From Harmonia axyridis (lineage: Eukaryota; Arthropoda; Insecta; Coleoptera; Coccinellidae): a DNA stretch of 64,000 nt. The notes beneath the pieces are model-generated. The model did not search any database, had not been told where the DNA came from, and saw nothing but the letters and a program-made list of their open reading frames with translations. This document shows positions 1 through 11,755 of the stretch, piece after piece (the stretch's first letter is position 1; each line of letters begins with the position of its first letter). The position numbers and the translations under genes are program-made. Location of the stretch: contig NC_059503.1 of assembly GCF_914767665.1 (NCBI RefSeq), positions 58,918,352-58,982,351 of the forward strand. Direction: 5' to 3'.

Positions 1-640
1 TATTACTCTGATATTGAAAAGGAATTGTTTTGCTCTAAGTCCGGTTTCGCGACCGACGTTCCAATTCTCAACCTTTCTCAATAAGAGACCCTAAGCGATA
101 CTGATTAACTCCTTTGACCTCCACAAAAAAATCCTAACATTATACTTCTCTAAGACCGCCCTAACTACTCCTCATGATACCATGTCAATTAGATCATTGG
201 TTAGAACATTTTTCATCTTTTTTCAATAAGAGTCCTTACCTCTACTTCAAACTAAATTTTTCTGTCGATCTCAGCAAGAAACATACTTCAACTCCGCCTA
301 AGACCTTTTTGCTGCGTCATCTGAGAAAGACCCTGACGGTTTTTTCGCATGTATCGAACTCAGATAAGTCAAGATTATTATTATTTTTCTTATCCGTAAA
401 AAATATATCGATTTCACCAACGCCGTGAGACGGTTACTAAGAAAAGCATTGATTGGAAAATAAAACATCCTTATGCTAAGATAAGATCAGTCTAAACAAG
501 TCGCGATCACTCTTTTGAATTCAACGTATATTCTCTCTGCATAATAATTTCTAATAATTTCGATAATTTTCAAATATCCGCTTTACTACACTGGAGTTCT
601 TCTCTTATGATATCTTTCCTAATCTGATCTCTTAAAGCGT
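1..640. other. Intergenic, nothing recognised
   Basis: AT-rich sequence with only short open frames on either strand. I see no conserved protein motif, convincing splice-flanked exon, terminal inverted repeat or RNA gene. If upstream exons of the serine protease at 2782 exist, they are not recognisable here. Confidence 0.5.
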
Positions 641-660
641 TTTCGACTGGCGCTACTAGT

Positions 661-985
661 GCGTATTAATTCGAATTTATGGAGAACTGAAGGACATAAT
701 TAGCTTGAATCAATTCGAACTGGTGCAGCCAGTCGAATACGCTATTAATCTTTATGGATCTCATTTCAGTTGTTCGGCTGATGCTTTTTGTTTTCGCCGT
801 TTCAGCTCTTGTTTCTACAGCATATGTTAGCACATGCTTCGCCACTGTCTTATTTATTCTGACTTTACTCCCAGATGACATATAGTCGTTCCTCCATAGT
901 ATGTCTCTCAGATGTCCGACAATTCTTGAGGCTTTGTTGCATTCGGGTTTCTCTGATAAGGTCTCTATGACTAGTTATTTCTAAA
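661..985 (-). pseudogene. RTE-like LINE reverse transcriptase fragment
   Basis: On the minus strand the frame reads GHLRDILWRNDYM, then KVRINKTVAKHVLTYAVETR, then AETAKTKSISRTTEMR. This resembles the region just after the reverse transcriptase fingers/palm in RTE-type insect endonuclease-reverse transcriptase proteins, where a track of the form LTYA-ETRAET-KTK---RTTEM is characteristic. Only about 100 codons remain, with no catalytic YADD box and no endonuclease, so it is a dead fragment. The clade assignment is from recalled motif similarity only. Confidence 0.6.
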
Positions 986-991
986 CCCATA

Positions 992-2300
992 TAAAGGGTG
1001 TTTTTTTTTAGAGCTATAGAACTTTAAATTGCAATAAAATAACGATGGATTATTCGATTGACATGCATTTTCTGTATCCACAAGATAATCTTGTGGCATT
1101 ATATTTTAAATATGATTTCTGACATATGACCCCGCCATGGCTGGCTCGGATGTAGTCCAATCTGGACGTCCAATTTTCGATGACTTTTTCCAACATTTGT
1201 GGACTTTATCGGCAATAGCACGGCGAATGTTGTCTTCCAAATGGTCAAAGGTTTGTGGCTTATCCGCATAGACCAATGACTTTACATAGCCCCACAGAAA
1301 GTAGTCTAGCGGTGTTTAATCACAAGATCTTGGAGGCCAATTCACCGGTCCAAAACGTGAAATTAGGCGGTTACCAAACGTGTCTTTCAATAAATCGATT
1401 GTGGCACGAGCTGTGTGACATGTTGCGCCGTCTTGTTGGAACCACAGCTCCTGGACATCATGGTTGTTCAATTCAGGAATGAAAAAGTTAATAATCATGG
1501 CTCTATACCGATCAGCATTGACTGTAACGTTCTGGCCATCATCGTTTTTGAAGAAGTACGGACCAATGATTCCACCAGCCCATAAAGCGCACCAAATGGT
1601 CAGTTTTTCTGGATGTAACGGTGTTTCGACATACACTTGAGGATTAGCTCCACTCCAAATGCGGCAGTTCTGTTTGTTGGTGTTGCCATTCAACTAAAAG
1701 TGCGCTTCATCGCTAAACAAAATTCGCTTATGAAAATCGGGAACAACGGCAATTTCATTTTGGGCCCATTCGACGAATCTACGCCTTACTTGATGATCGT
1801 TTGGCTTCAATTCTTGCACGAGTTGGATTTTGTTAGCACGCAAACCAAGATCCTTCCGCAAAATCTTTCATAAAGTGGATGGACACAGATCCAATTCCTG
1901 TACTCCATAGCGGATAGACTAATTCGGGTCTTCCTCAATGCTACGCTCTAAAGCAGCAATAGCTTCTTCTGTACGCACCATACGGCGTCTCTGGGGATGC
2001 GAGTTATCAATAAGAGTAAACGTGGTGCGAAAACGTTCCATAGTTAATCGAATTTACTGCTCTGATGGACAATTTTGTCGACGATAAAATGGACGTAGTG
2101 CGCGATACGTATTCCGCACAGAACCATTATTTTCGAAATAAAATTTCACTATTTGCAAGCGTTGTTCAGGCGTGAGTCTATTCATGATGAATTGCCAAAC
2201 CAAACTGAGAATAAATCACTTGACAGCTGTCAAATCGATCGCCATCTTGAACAGTAATGCCAACTTAAAGTTATATACCTCGAAAAAAAACACCCGTTAC
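992..2300 (-). mobile_element. Tc1/mariner-type transposon, full length but inactive
   Basis: The ends are near-matching inverted repeats. The left end carries GGGTG plus a T-run then AGAGCTATAGAACTTTAA (from 996). The right end, read on the minus strand, carries GGGTG plus a T-run then CGAGGTATATAACTTTAA (from 2295). The likely TA target duplication is at 990-991 and 2301-2302. The interior holds a transposase reading frame on the minus strand broken by several stops. The element lies about 480 bases upstream of the serine protease last exon, so it is probably in an intron of that gene. The exact outer boundary is uncertain by a few bases because the outermost bases of the two ends differ. 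Confidence 0.85.
1070..2185 (-). pseudogene. mariner-type transposase, broken
   Basis: The frame opens at 2185 with MNRLTPEQRLQIVKFYF, a typical helix-turn-helix start. It continues through RTEEAIAALERSIEEDPN and LFSDEAHF (first catalytic Asp), WFQQDGATCHTA (second Asp), to a third acidic site near SCD-TPLDYFLWGY. The longest open piece is 1316-1693. In-frame stops occur after NCPSEQ, after EEDPN, in the LCPSTL stretch, after DEAHF and after the PPRSCD motif, so no functional protein can be made. Thirty-six residues separate the second and third Asp in this reading, slightly more than the DD34D of classic mariner. It therefore belongs to the Tc1/mariner superfamily, subfamily undecided. Confidence 0.8.
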
Positions 2301-2781
2301 TACTAGGTGTAACAGGTAAACATTGGTTTTCTAGAAAGCAATATCAGTACTTTGAGAAATCCCTTCTTTGGCCACTAAAAATATCTAGGAGTAGCCTTAT
2401 TCAAGTAATAAAAATTGTAGCGGACTAGAATCACACTTAATTTAAATTAGATGTTTTCCAATAAAATTCATGAAATTAATGTATTATCCACATGATAACA
2501 GTTTTTCAACTAAATGGCAAAAAGTTCTCAAGAGATCCCTGAAATGAATTCACAGGCTGAAGCAAATTTTCTGAATAAATGTGTATATGGCAGAATATTC
2601 AATAAAATGTTTATTATGCTTTTCTTTCAAATCAGATAAGACCAACTTCTCAAAAAAAATTGGAGTTTTCTAGAACTCCAAGAATACATGATAATCTAAT
2701 GATCTCAAGGACTTGTAATCTATCCATCATCTACCAGAACCACTACCTATGACTTATCTAGTGTTTATTGTATGATTTCAG
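2301..2781 (+). other. Probable intron of the serine protease gene
   Basis: Non-coding AT-rich sequence running from the mariner right end to a splice acceptor (polypyrimidine-poor TATGATTTCAG ending at 2781). No earlier protease exon with the His or Asp catalytic motifs is visible in it. Confidence 0.5.
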
Positions 2782-2976
2782 GGGGATTCTGGTGGACCGC
2801 TCATAATAAATGGAACTATTTATGGAATAGTATCATGGGGGTTTGATTGTGGCAATCCAGATAATCCAGGTGTTTACTCTAGGGTTCCATATTTCGCTGA
2901 TTTCATCAATAAAACACTTAATCAAAAAATATCTCGATATAATAGGATAAAAAAGTGGATACGAGGCTTATATTGA
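2782..2976 (+). CDS. Trypsin-like serine protease, last coding exon (5' partial)
   Basis: The final exon follows an acceptor AG at 2780-2781 and encodes 64 residues before TGA. It starts exactly at GDSGGPL, so the third residue is the catalytic Ser of the chymotrypsin (S1) family. GIVSWGFDCG and NPGVYSRVPYFADFI follow; this is the standard C-terminal barrel strand and helix, including the two Gly that line the S1 pocket and one Cys of the last disulfide. The chain ends in a basic tail (KISRYNRIKKWIRGLY) longer than in digestive trypsins. The catalytic His and Asp and the specificity residue before the Cys lie in exons outside the window, so substrate and zymogen type cannot be judged. A polyadenylation signal AATAAA lies at 3073-3078. 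Confidence 0.88.
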   Translation, partial: GDSGGPLIINGTIYGIVSWGFDCGNPDNPGVYSRVPYFADFINKTLNQKISRYNRIKKWIRGLY

Positions 2977-3784
2977 CACTAATTATTGTGTAACTCGGTA
3001 GGAATATTATATTTTTTTTATTTATACAATTAGTCATTAGTACAATTTTGTTTTTCATGATATTCCACAAAAAATAAATCGCCCACAAACATAATCAATT
3101 CAAAGCAGTGAAAATTTTAGAAAATTTCATTATTATTATATCATTATATTGTATGTAATTATTGTTTTCGATGCCTGCTCTTTGTGTATTACTCACAGGT
3201 AGGTATCTCCATAAGGGAATCAATTAATACGTAAAATAATAATATTTCTATAAGTTTGATATATTTCTATATGTATAGATACGTACTTTTTTTTACTGCT
3301 ATCTGCAAAATATCCATTAAAAAGAAAAATTTATGAATTTGGAAATATATTATCAATTATATATAGTTTATAGTGACATTTGTTACTTTTCTATTTTTCG
3401 CTGATATCCATTCTATCCTCTTAAATGTTGTTAATTTCCATAATTAATAGGATATTTCAAATTATATTGCATTTTATTATTCGAGAAAATATACGCCCTG
3501 TGATGATCTTTGAACTAATATTGATACAAATCACTACTTTTCCCCGCAATATCCTGAAAAGTGCTTCTGCAACCTTTAATTCTACACCAACAGCTCAAGC
3601 TTGAAAGATAATGTCTCCTACAAAATACAAATAAAGAAAAAAACAAAAATAGAAATTAATAAAAAGAAATACAACATTAATGAATCCAATTCATATACAA
3701 CTTGAATATTATCAAAAATCAAAAATGAATATCATTTACGAAATCTGTAACTGGCTCAAAAATAAGAAATTCTTCAATCCTCTT
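2977..3784. other. Protease 3' UTR and intergenic
   Basis: AT-rich non-coding DNA. It contains the candidate AATAAA (3073-3078) for the protease transcript. The short open frames at 3680-3868 overlap the end of the LINE on the opposite strand. Nothing else recognised. Confidence 0.5.
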
Positions 3785-4689
3785 CTCAACGCCAGCCTTT
3801 GCAGTTTCTGCAACCGGCTACGTGTGGTGACCTCCTCGGTTTTTGTCCACCATGCTAGAGATGCATAGGTGACAATAGGGCGTACCACCGATGTGTATAA
3901 CCACAGTACCATTTTCGGTTTCACTCCCCATGTCTTTCCAAAGAGTCTTTTGCATGCCCACATAGCCGCCGTGGCTCTGTAGTCTCATCTATATGTTTCC
4001 CCCAGTTCAGTTTACTGTCCAGGATAACACCTAGATATTTACACTCACTAGAGAAGTGCAGAGTCTGGCCATTTAAGACCAGAGCTCTGAGGTCGAGATT
4101 CCTTCTTCTAGTGAACGGAATTATTGATGTTTTCGAGGGGTTGACAGTAAGCCCCTCTTCTTCGCATCAATTTTCAATAATTCTGAGAGCAAGTTGCATT
4201 CGGCTACTTAGTGGGCCCCCAATGCTTGCCTCTAACAGTCACCACTATGTCGTCGACGTAAGCCTGGACGTTAAAGCCACCTGCTGTAAGCCTCTCCAGG
4301 AGGCCATCCATGACCAAGCTCCACAGCAAGTGCGATAGAACCCCTCCCTGAGGGCATCCCCTGTACGTCAGCACGGTCACTTCAGTTTCTCCCAGATAGG
4401 CTGTAACAGTTCGTCCTTTCAACAAAGCTGATATCCACTTAACAGTGGAGGACTCTATCCCTTTCCTTTTGGCTGCATTGCATATGGAGGCATGTAGGGT
4501 ATTGTCAAAGGCCCCTCCGATGTCCCCAAACATTGAAAGCAGAATCTCTTTTGCTTTGAGGGTGCCTTCCACCTCTCTGAGGAGATGATGAAGGGCGTCT
4601 ACAGTAGATCTGCCCGCCCTATAGGCAAACTGTTTGTTGTGGAGCTTTAATAAACTTCCCCTTATATTATTTTCCATTATTTTCTCCAT
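3785..4689 (-). pseudogene. LINE reverse transcriptase fragments
   Basis: The piece 4204-4689 reads FAYRAGRSTVDALHHLL, a damaged ILLSMFGDIGGAFDNT (the normal LxxDIxGAFD palm motif), RGCPQGGVLSHLLWSLVMD and the catalytic AYVDDIVV box. After a frame break, 3785-3963 gives KPKMVLWLYTSVVRPIVTYA, SLAWW and LQKLQRLALR, the thumb and connection region. These match the Jockey/R1-type reverse transcriptase fold in order. The YVDD box is retained, but the frame breaks make the protein non-functional. Confidence 0.8.
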
Positions 4690-5109
4690 GGTCTTCAGGA
4701 GAAAAGAAGTGAGGAATATGGGTCGATAGGATTTAGGCTCCGGGGAGCCTTTTCGTTCGACCTTCTTTGGGTATGAATACTACCCTCGCCTCCCTCTATG
4801 ATTTCGGGATATAGCCGCTTGTAAAGCTGGCCTTAAAGATCTCAGTTATCGGGACCATACGAACTTCAACACCTTTCTGAAGCATGGCTGGAAAAATACC
4901 ATCCATGCCTGCTGATTTGAAGGGCTGAAAGCTCTTTATCGCCCATTCAATTCTTTCTGGTGTGAATAGTTACCGGCTTTCTGAGAATCCCGCCTGGTGA
5001 GGTTGTATACTTCCCCAGCGGGGGCCCCATCTTCACTGGTCGTCTGCCTGAAGCCAGGAAAATGAGTCTCTAATAGAGCTCTTAGGCTTTCTTGAGGATC
5101 ATTCGTAAA

Positions 5110-5412
5110 TTATCCTGAGGCGATAACCAGCTGCCTCTTGATGCTCTCAGTTCGCACCTCAACCAATGCCGCAGCAAGATCCCTTGTCAGGAACTCTGTA
5201 AATGGAAGACAGGTTAGTCCCCTTCTGAGTATAATTAAGGCTCTTGGACTTACTGAGTTATCACAGTATATCGTCTGATATACTTTGTTTGGTAGGCCTC
5301 TTACTTGGCCTCCATTGATCCAGGGCTCTTGTATCAGCCCTATATCAATATGCCTTCTAAACGTTCTCCAGCATAAGGCACTAGAGGCTGCCTTCGAGTG
5401 CTGGAGGTTCAT
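5110..5412 (-). pseudogene. LINE apurinic-like endonuclease fragment
   Basis: About 100 codons reading MNLQHSKAASSALCW, then IGLIQEPWINGGQVRGL and ALIILRRGL. The LIQEPW motif is the metal-binding Glu region of the endonuclease/exonuclease/phosphatase fold carried by R1/Jockey LINEs. The segments encoding the second half of the nuclease (GDFN and SDH motifs) are not recognisable before the next frame break, so it is a remnant. Confidence 0.7.
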
Positions 5413-5638
5413 CTGAAGGCATGTCAGACATCTGCCCCTTATGAGGTTGGATGTCCGCTAGGCTCTTCGGAGGGAACCGCAGGTTTTACCCCGTCGGACC
5501 CCCCCCCTCCTCACGCCTTCGAAGAACAGCTCTCCTCCCAGAGCTGGTGGTTGGTTTTGAGGCCTCTTCATTGCCTGGAGGCTTCACCACCTTCTCCGTT
5601 ACCTCCCCTTTAGGCCTTTTCAGCGCCGGACTAGAGGT

Positions 5639-6498
5639 TCAGGCCTGAGGTGCTTCTCTACTCTCGATCGTTGCCTTTGGTCCCTTAAGGCGAAGATTTG
5701 TTTGGCCGAATAGATAGTTTATTCGCCAATTCTGTGCTTTAAGTCTCTCGACCGATGCTCTAACAGCCGAGATGAAAAACTCGAGCATGGGTCCTGATGG
5801 TCCCCTTCGAATGACTCTCCAGCTAGAGGTTTTGAACCCTGCGTTCTGGTTCTCAACCACCTTGTAAACTTCCTCGGTGGAGAGATCCTGACTGTCTAGG
5901 AGATAGCCGACCAGGATCTCCGGGTGAGGCAGTTCTGCCTCTTCAGCGATACTCAGATCAGCTCCCTTCCAGGGTTTTAGTTTTGGCTGTATGCTTCTGA
6001 GCCACTCAACAGTGGCTTTATCAGAGCATGTCAGACCAAGCCAGACTGGCCTCATGTGCAATTGCTGGAACGTAGGCTTTATAGCGTCCTCTTTTCCCAG
6101 CGCAATGATTTGCTCCATGATCGAATTTTTGGTGGCCTTCAATTGGTCCATTTCCAAAATCACCTCTGGATACTTCCTATCCATTATACCCACCTTCAGA
6201 CCAGCAGTAACCTGGCTATAGGTGGGACCACCTTGTCCAGGAGCCTTGGGAGCTCCCGAGGGCTGAGCCCTGGCAGAGCTCCGCATGCTCCTGGAATGCC
6301 AATTAAATCAGAGTTCGCCTGGTATCTGGAGTTTGCATATTCAGAACTAGATCCTTCCACTAGCCATGCAGGCTTCGGCATACGCTGTTCCACCTTGTCT
6401 TGGGGAAAGTCTTTATTGTGTCTTTCATACACTTGGTTCATGCAGTTAAGCCAAATCCCCCGGCATGTGTCCTCTGCTCGCGAGACATGACCACAGAC
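5639..6498 (-). pseudogene. LINE ORF1 (gag-like) fragments
   Basis: The frame 5639-6286 contains TYSQVTAGLKVGIMDRKYPE, HMRPVWLGLTCSDKATVEWL, GADLSIAEEAELPHPEIL and NAGFKTSSWRVIRRGPSG. This resembles the DUF4780-type domain common in ORF1 of insect LINEs. A second frame, 6196-6510, continues upstream with VCGHVSRAEDTCRGIWLNC. If the hAT insertion is ignored, the frame extends at 7634-7720 into CQACQG and SCLIYRHVESDVCG, giving regularly spaced Cys that look like a zinc-knuckle region. The two frames are offset, so ORF1 is frameshifted. Confidence 0.6.
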
Positions 6499-7633
6499 CA
6501 GTGCTGCCAACCCACTGAGCTCAAATAAAGGTAGATAGAGGTTCGAAATTTAGGTAGATGTTGCCAAATTTAGGTAGATTATTTTCTTCTTTTTTTTTAG
6601 GAGTTTTGAAAGAACTGAGTCCATAGAATTATACTTTATTAATGATAAATATTGATGAATTAATAAAAAAATATAAGAATTCACATAATAAGAAAAATTT
6701 GAAAAACAAAGAAATATATTTATGTAATAATTTAAAATTAAAATTCAAATATATATAAAATAATGATAATTTTTCCCAATCACTCTTATAGGTCTGGTAA
6801 TACTTTCTTTTCTTCGGTAATGGACCACGACTTGTTCCTTCGCCTCCACTATCACTGGCACTCATATTTTCGATAAATTCAGCAAAAAACTTACCTATAC
6901 AAAACGACACCTTTTCTGTTTCGTCAAAATCGCAATATCCCGATTCAGAAATTCTACTAAAGCAGCCTGCTTTAAAGAAAGTTGTTCTCTTTACTACTTG
7001 AACACGAAAGAATAAATAGTCTTTCAAATATTTCATTTCAACAGATGTGGATAATTTGCAAGAAAACGCTTGTTGTCCAAAACTTTTATTATTTTAACAC
7101 CCAAAAGGGTCTTTTATTGCTTCCCGACAGCAGCCTTCGATGCATTCAGAGGGTCTCATCTCATTCCTTTCGACGATCTTATTTTATTCTGGTTTTTTTT
7201 TTAAGCATAATGATCGATTCAATTAATCTGCGAGCAATACGAACCTATCTATTTTTCCTACGTACATGCAACCATATTTACTATCGCTATTTTTCTATCA
7301 AGCAAGTGCGTATTGAGGCGCAGCCATCGTTATTTATCAGTTTATTACCAATTTCGGTCCTTTCTTTGCATCTGTATGTTTCTGAAACTCCGCCACTGAT
7401 CTCCGGAGATCTTCGTATCCAATGGCGTGCGTAAAAATTAAGATGTGAAATCGTTAATAAGGAATAAATTTTTTTCATAGTCACGTTACCGGTAAAACGG
7501 TTTTTCGTTGATCTAAAACCGTAAAGTTCGCGCGGAGCTGAATTAAGGTAGATCGAGCTCAAAAAAGGTAGATAGGTAGATTAGTTCGAATTTAGGTAGA
7601 TCTACCTAAATTTAGGTAGGGTTGGCAGCACTG
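6499..7633 (-). mobile_element. hAT-type DNA transposon, non-autonomous, with perfect ends
   Basis: Both ends are the perfect 15-base inverted repeat CAGTGCTGCCAACCC (6499-6513 and, reversed, 7619-7633). The element is flanked by an exact 8-base target duplication CCACAGAC (6491-6498 and 7634-7641), the hallmark of hAT transposition. Sub-terminal repeats of the motif AATTTAGGTAGAT lie inside both ends (6545-6585 and 7588-7618) and may be transposase binding sites. The minus-strand frame 6629-7036 contains MSASDSGGEGTSRGP then KKRKYYQTYKSDWEK, like the start of a hAT transposase, after which coding potential fades. The element was inserted into the LINE after that LINE was already present. Confidence 0.92.
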
Positions 7634-7720
7634 CCACAGACATCAGATTCCACATGTCGGTATATCAGGCATGAAGGTGCTGATCCCTGGCATGCCTGGC
7701 ATCGTTTACGATAATTTGTC

Positions 7721-8551
7721 AAATTATCATTGAAAATAACAGCTCTTCGAAAAATAAATTTGAAATTGAAATTGTTTTTAAAACTGGGAATGGTGCCGCG
7801 TTTCTAATTTTTCGCGGTTGATCTTTAGTTCATACCTTGTTCTCAGAGGGCACTTCTTTTAAGTGAAATATTCTGTCATTGAATTCGTCTCTTCATTTTT
7901 AAATCATCACTAAAAAAATGTTTTCTTTGTTATAAGTTATTTGAAGGATATACTTATAACTTTGAATAATAAAATAAACATTAGTATTAGAGTGCCAACC
8001 GCATGCTGGCTAATGTTCCAAAATTCTGGCTAATGCTCCAAAATTTTTCTTCATGGAATGAAAAAAGATCATATATTAGTGTTCTGTGATATCACGCACA
8101 GAATACTAATAACTGTTTGCTTGAAATATTTTGATATTGTTGAGTTTTGAATATTGTTTCGAAGAATGATAGATATTGTTCAATATAGTGATTCGATTCA
8201 ATCGTTTAAATTGAATACAAGGTAAATGAAGGTGAAAGTACATTAGCACTAATTTGACTTTTATAGCTTTAGTAGTTCGAATGTAAACCCAGTTGCTTTC
8301 CCCTTGCTCTTTGTATCCGTCAAAGTGTCAAATTCATCGAGAAGTAGGTCAATAATTTACTACTTTTCAATACGTGTTTTCAAGTTCTCATATGTTACGA
8401 AGTCATTTGAATATTTTCCCATAATTGCTAATCTGAAATGACTATGAAATGAATTAGGAGTTTGTGATCGATATGTAGGAACAGGACTTATTAAATTAAA
8501 AATATTTCGCAGATTCACTGATAACCAAAAACTTAAGGATAAGATTGAAAT
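7721..8551 (+). other. Upstream region of EAF (promoter and 5' UTR)
   Basis: Non-coding AT-rich sequence between the LINE and the EAF start codon. It contains a direct repeat of the phrase CTGGCTAATG(T/C)TCCAAAATT at about 8007-8045. No coding exon was found. The EAF transcript start must lie here, but I see no clear initiator or TATA element. Confidence 0.45.
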
Positions 8552-10216
8552 ATGGCAGAAAAATTAGGTATCAAAATTGGAAATGAAGTAAGAGAATTAA
8601 AGATTGGTCAAAGTTTTACAAATCCAAAGTCGACGGCATTTCATACAATAAAATGTAAGTTATATGGCAACTAGAGGACCTTGCATATTGATATTAATTA
8701 TTGGTAAATTATTTTCTAGATGACTTTAAGCCTGCATCAGTTGACAAAAATAAAATTGCTACAGTAGATGTAGGAAACAATCATCAAGTCGCAGTTACTG
8801 TTCCCCACCTAGGTGAGTTGGAAAATAAATGTTTAATTGCAATCGAATATTGGTTCTGCTCAATATGAGGTTTGAGTATGTATTAAATTTTGTATAGGCT
8901 TAATTCACTGTTTAATATGGATATTGCGATAAATTTTGTTTAAAATATTCCTGAGTACATCTAACTTTCATTTTTACAATTTTGATACCATGTGCTCTTT
9001 GGTTATTTAAAGAATAATCTCCATGATTCACAAGGATATTAAAAATAGCTCAATGGAATATTTATCAACTTACTATTCTAGATGGATCAGGAGTTCCTCA
9101 GACAGTATTCAAAGGATCACAAAGGCCATATACAAAAGAATGTGTCTTAATAATAGATAAAAGAACCGGCGAAGTAACTTTAGAACGATTATCTTGTAAC
9201 ATACAAGTTAAAAAAACACGTAATGAATCCTCTAAAGTACCTCATCCATCAGGTTAGTTCTAATATAATATGTTTATTGAATTGGTTCTCACTTAATCTT
9301 GTTATTATTATTAACTGTCTGCTATACATAATTAGATGATTTATATTTTCCTTCTATCATTCCACAGAGAGGTTAGGTGTTAATTCCAATGAACGTAACA
9401 GTTCCTCGAGTCTTGCTGCAAGATCACAAACACCGCCAGTTGGGCAGCGTGTTTCAAGCAAAACTAAAGTGACCAGTGGAAGTAGAAGACCTGATAGACC
9501 AATCACAAATTTAATTCCTAAACACTCGCCACTTCAGTCCAGTCCTCGTTATCCATCTCCAAATCAGCAAAACAAAAGTCCCAAAGATGAATTACGCAAC
9601 TTTAATAATGAGTAAGTAATAAATTTAGGTTTTATGTATTAATTGTGATTAATATAATTGAATATTTTCATATTTGATTTTGTTCACCGAAATAGATAAT
9701 TTCACTACAAAATTATTGAAATATCTGGTGATGGACAGTCCAAAATATTTAACAATTTCATCTTCTGATTCAAGAAAACTCAAAATAAACAAACTTTTTT
9801 TTCACAGCAATCACACTAGTGCATCTGCAAGTTTGCCAATGATAGGTCTTGATGAATTCCCTGAACCTCGTTTACCTGTCAGTAACTCTCACCACAATTC
9901 CACTCATATGAATACAACATCTTCCCAACAAAACAATTCTAGCATACCAATAGAAAAACCTTCAACTTTCCACATAACACCAGATGAAATCGGAGAGATC
10001 AGTGACAGTTCATCATCAAGCAGTGATGGAGACAGTGATTCAGAAGATGAGGCTAATTCTACTGTCCTTGAAAGAAATCTCACAAGCAACGATAGAAATA
10101 ATGGTCATTGCAATGGAATCCAGAACTCCACCGCGCCAAAATTCAATTCAGTGCCAACAAGCCGCTTGCTCAAGGAAGATCTGTGCCTTTCTGAGTCCGG
10201 ATCTGATTCCGATTGA
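8552..10216 (+). CDS. Eaf: ELL-associated factor (EAF)
   Basis: Five exons: 8552-8654, 8720-8812, 9082-9252, 9368-9611 and 9808-10216; 1020 bases, 339 aa. All introns are GT-AG and phases match. EAF proteins bind and stimulate the elongation factor ELL and work with RNA polymerase II in the nucleus. The N-terminal EAF domain (about residues 1-125) is well conserved: EVRELKIGQSFTNPKSTAFH, then FKPASVD, DGSGVPQTVFKGSQRPYTKE, CVLIIDKRTGE and TLERLSCNIQVKKTR. The middle is Ser/Pro/Asn-rich and low in complexity. The C-terminus is Ser/Asp/Glu-rich (EIGEISDSSSSSSDGDSDSE) and ends LSESGSDSD, as in other EAFs, a typical transactivation segment. A polyadenylation signal AATAAA occurs at 10309-10314. 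Identification is firm. Confidence 0.95.
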
Positions 10217-11755
10217 AAACCTGTAAGAAATATTCTGAATTTCTTTCAAGGGAATTTTGTATAGATCCACCTTATTTTGGTTAGGATAGTCTGTATTTGG
10301 AAAAATAGAATAAATATGTTTTTATTATAGTCTAATTACAGATTTTCTGTTTCAGGGATATGTACTTTTGTATACTATGAAAAATAGTATTGTTTTTTAT
10401 GGTCATCAATTGAGATTATTTGTTAAGGAACAACTTGTGTTATATTGAAAAATTTATTCCTCATTTCTTTGTGCCTTATCTTCTTCAGATATGGACAATT
10501 GATCTGGCCCATATTTATTTAATGCTGCTAAATATATTTACTGATATTTTGTTATTGTATCTATAAATTAGAATATTTTCAATCAAAATATTGTTTTCTT
10601 CATTACCTGAAAGCCATATTATGTAACGTTTTAAAAAGCAATTTCAGACATAGCCAGGAACTTCAAATCAACGAATGTTTCATGAAACATTTTCAGTTGA
10701 TCACCAAGAAAATATTAAGACAATATTGAAGATGTTGTGATGAAATTTTTCAAGAGAAATAAATCAGTTTTGACAATTAGGTATGGTCCACATTTTCCTC
10801 ACAGGGGTTAAGGAAAATTGAAATAAAAAACCTCTGAATGTCAGTGGCAACGATAAAGGGGGACCGATCTCCCCTAACTTTACTGGTCCCCCTAAAATAT
10901 CGCATTATACATTGTGTATAAGTGTTTCATGAAAATTTTTTTTATATGTTAAAAAAAAATATTTTTTATTACAAACACTAGCTACTTTTGGAAAATATTC
11001 ATGGATACATTTAATATTTCCCATTATCCTTTGAATTTTTTATTCCCTCCCAAAAATCTTGTCTCCCCCCCCCCTATTCTTGAATGGTACTTAGGTGATA
11101 CAAATAACTAAAGGGTCAACAATAATATGGAAACATTTATTGGACATTTATACTTTAAAGCACATAACAATATTGAAAATGTCATTGATAAGGCACAATA
11201 ATGGCAAAATGCAACATTTATCACTCTGATTCTACTTCCCTAAAAATTGAAAAGCTAGAATAACAATTTTACAACAGAAAAATAATTGAAGATTCAATAA
11301 TGGAGTCATTCATCATTTTGATGTAAAATTTCAGGAAAAAAACATTTCAAAAATATCACACTGAATAGATATTAAAATTGAATATTTCGACAATTTGAGA
11401 GCAGTCAGTTGAATACTGAAAATAAAATAAAATTTTCCAGGGTATAAGAGAAATCTGACAATAAAATATGGTATTAGTTACTCCAAGAGTTTAACCAAAT
11501 CATCTTCCAAGTCTAGGAACTAAAACATTGATAACTAGTTAAAATTCATAATATTTTTAAAACATAACTATTAAAATATTGTCTTGAGCAATACTGTTAA
11601 TCTCAGAAATTAAAACATTTCATTTTCTCTTGAGCTGTCATGTAGTTTTTCTCACTTTTGCCACACAACCTTAAGCTTTCGACTAGAAACTAAAATAGAA
11701 TTTATTCAATGTAAAATAAGATACATCTGCAAAAATAATCCTTTCTTAGTCAATG
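10217..11755. other. EAF 3' UTR and convergent intergenic region
   Basis: Non-coding. EAF (+) and the chondroitin gene (-) converge here. A stretch at 10841-11090 starts CAGTGGCAACGATAAAGGGGG and ends with a long C-run. It looks vaguely like a hAT MITE but lacks a convincing target duplication. No open frame of interest. Confidence 0.45.

Larger units (their letters stand above)
3785..7720 (-). mobile_element. Degenerate R1/I-group non-LTR retrotransposon, split by a hAT element
   Basis: Reading on the minus strand from 7720 down, the order is a gag-like ORF1, endonuclease, then reverse transcriptase, as in R1/I-group LINEs. The GC content is visibly higher than in surrounding DNA. Several frameshifts separate the pieces. 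The copy stops inside the region after the reverse transcriptase; the RNase H domain and 3' UTR present in related copies at 23581-24690 and 38192-39042 are missing. Loss of the 3' end is not what normal 5' truncation during target-primed reverse transcription gives, so this probably reflects later deletion. A hAT insertion at 6499-7633 interrupts ORF1. Confidence 0.8.

Noticed and set aside
10841..11090. Possible hAT MITE (CAGTGGC start, C-run end)
   Set aside because: The two ends match poorly and no 8-base duplication was found.
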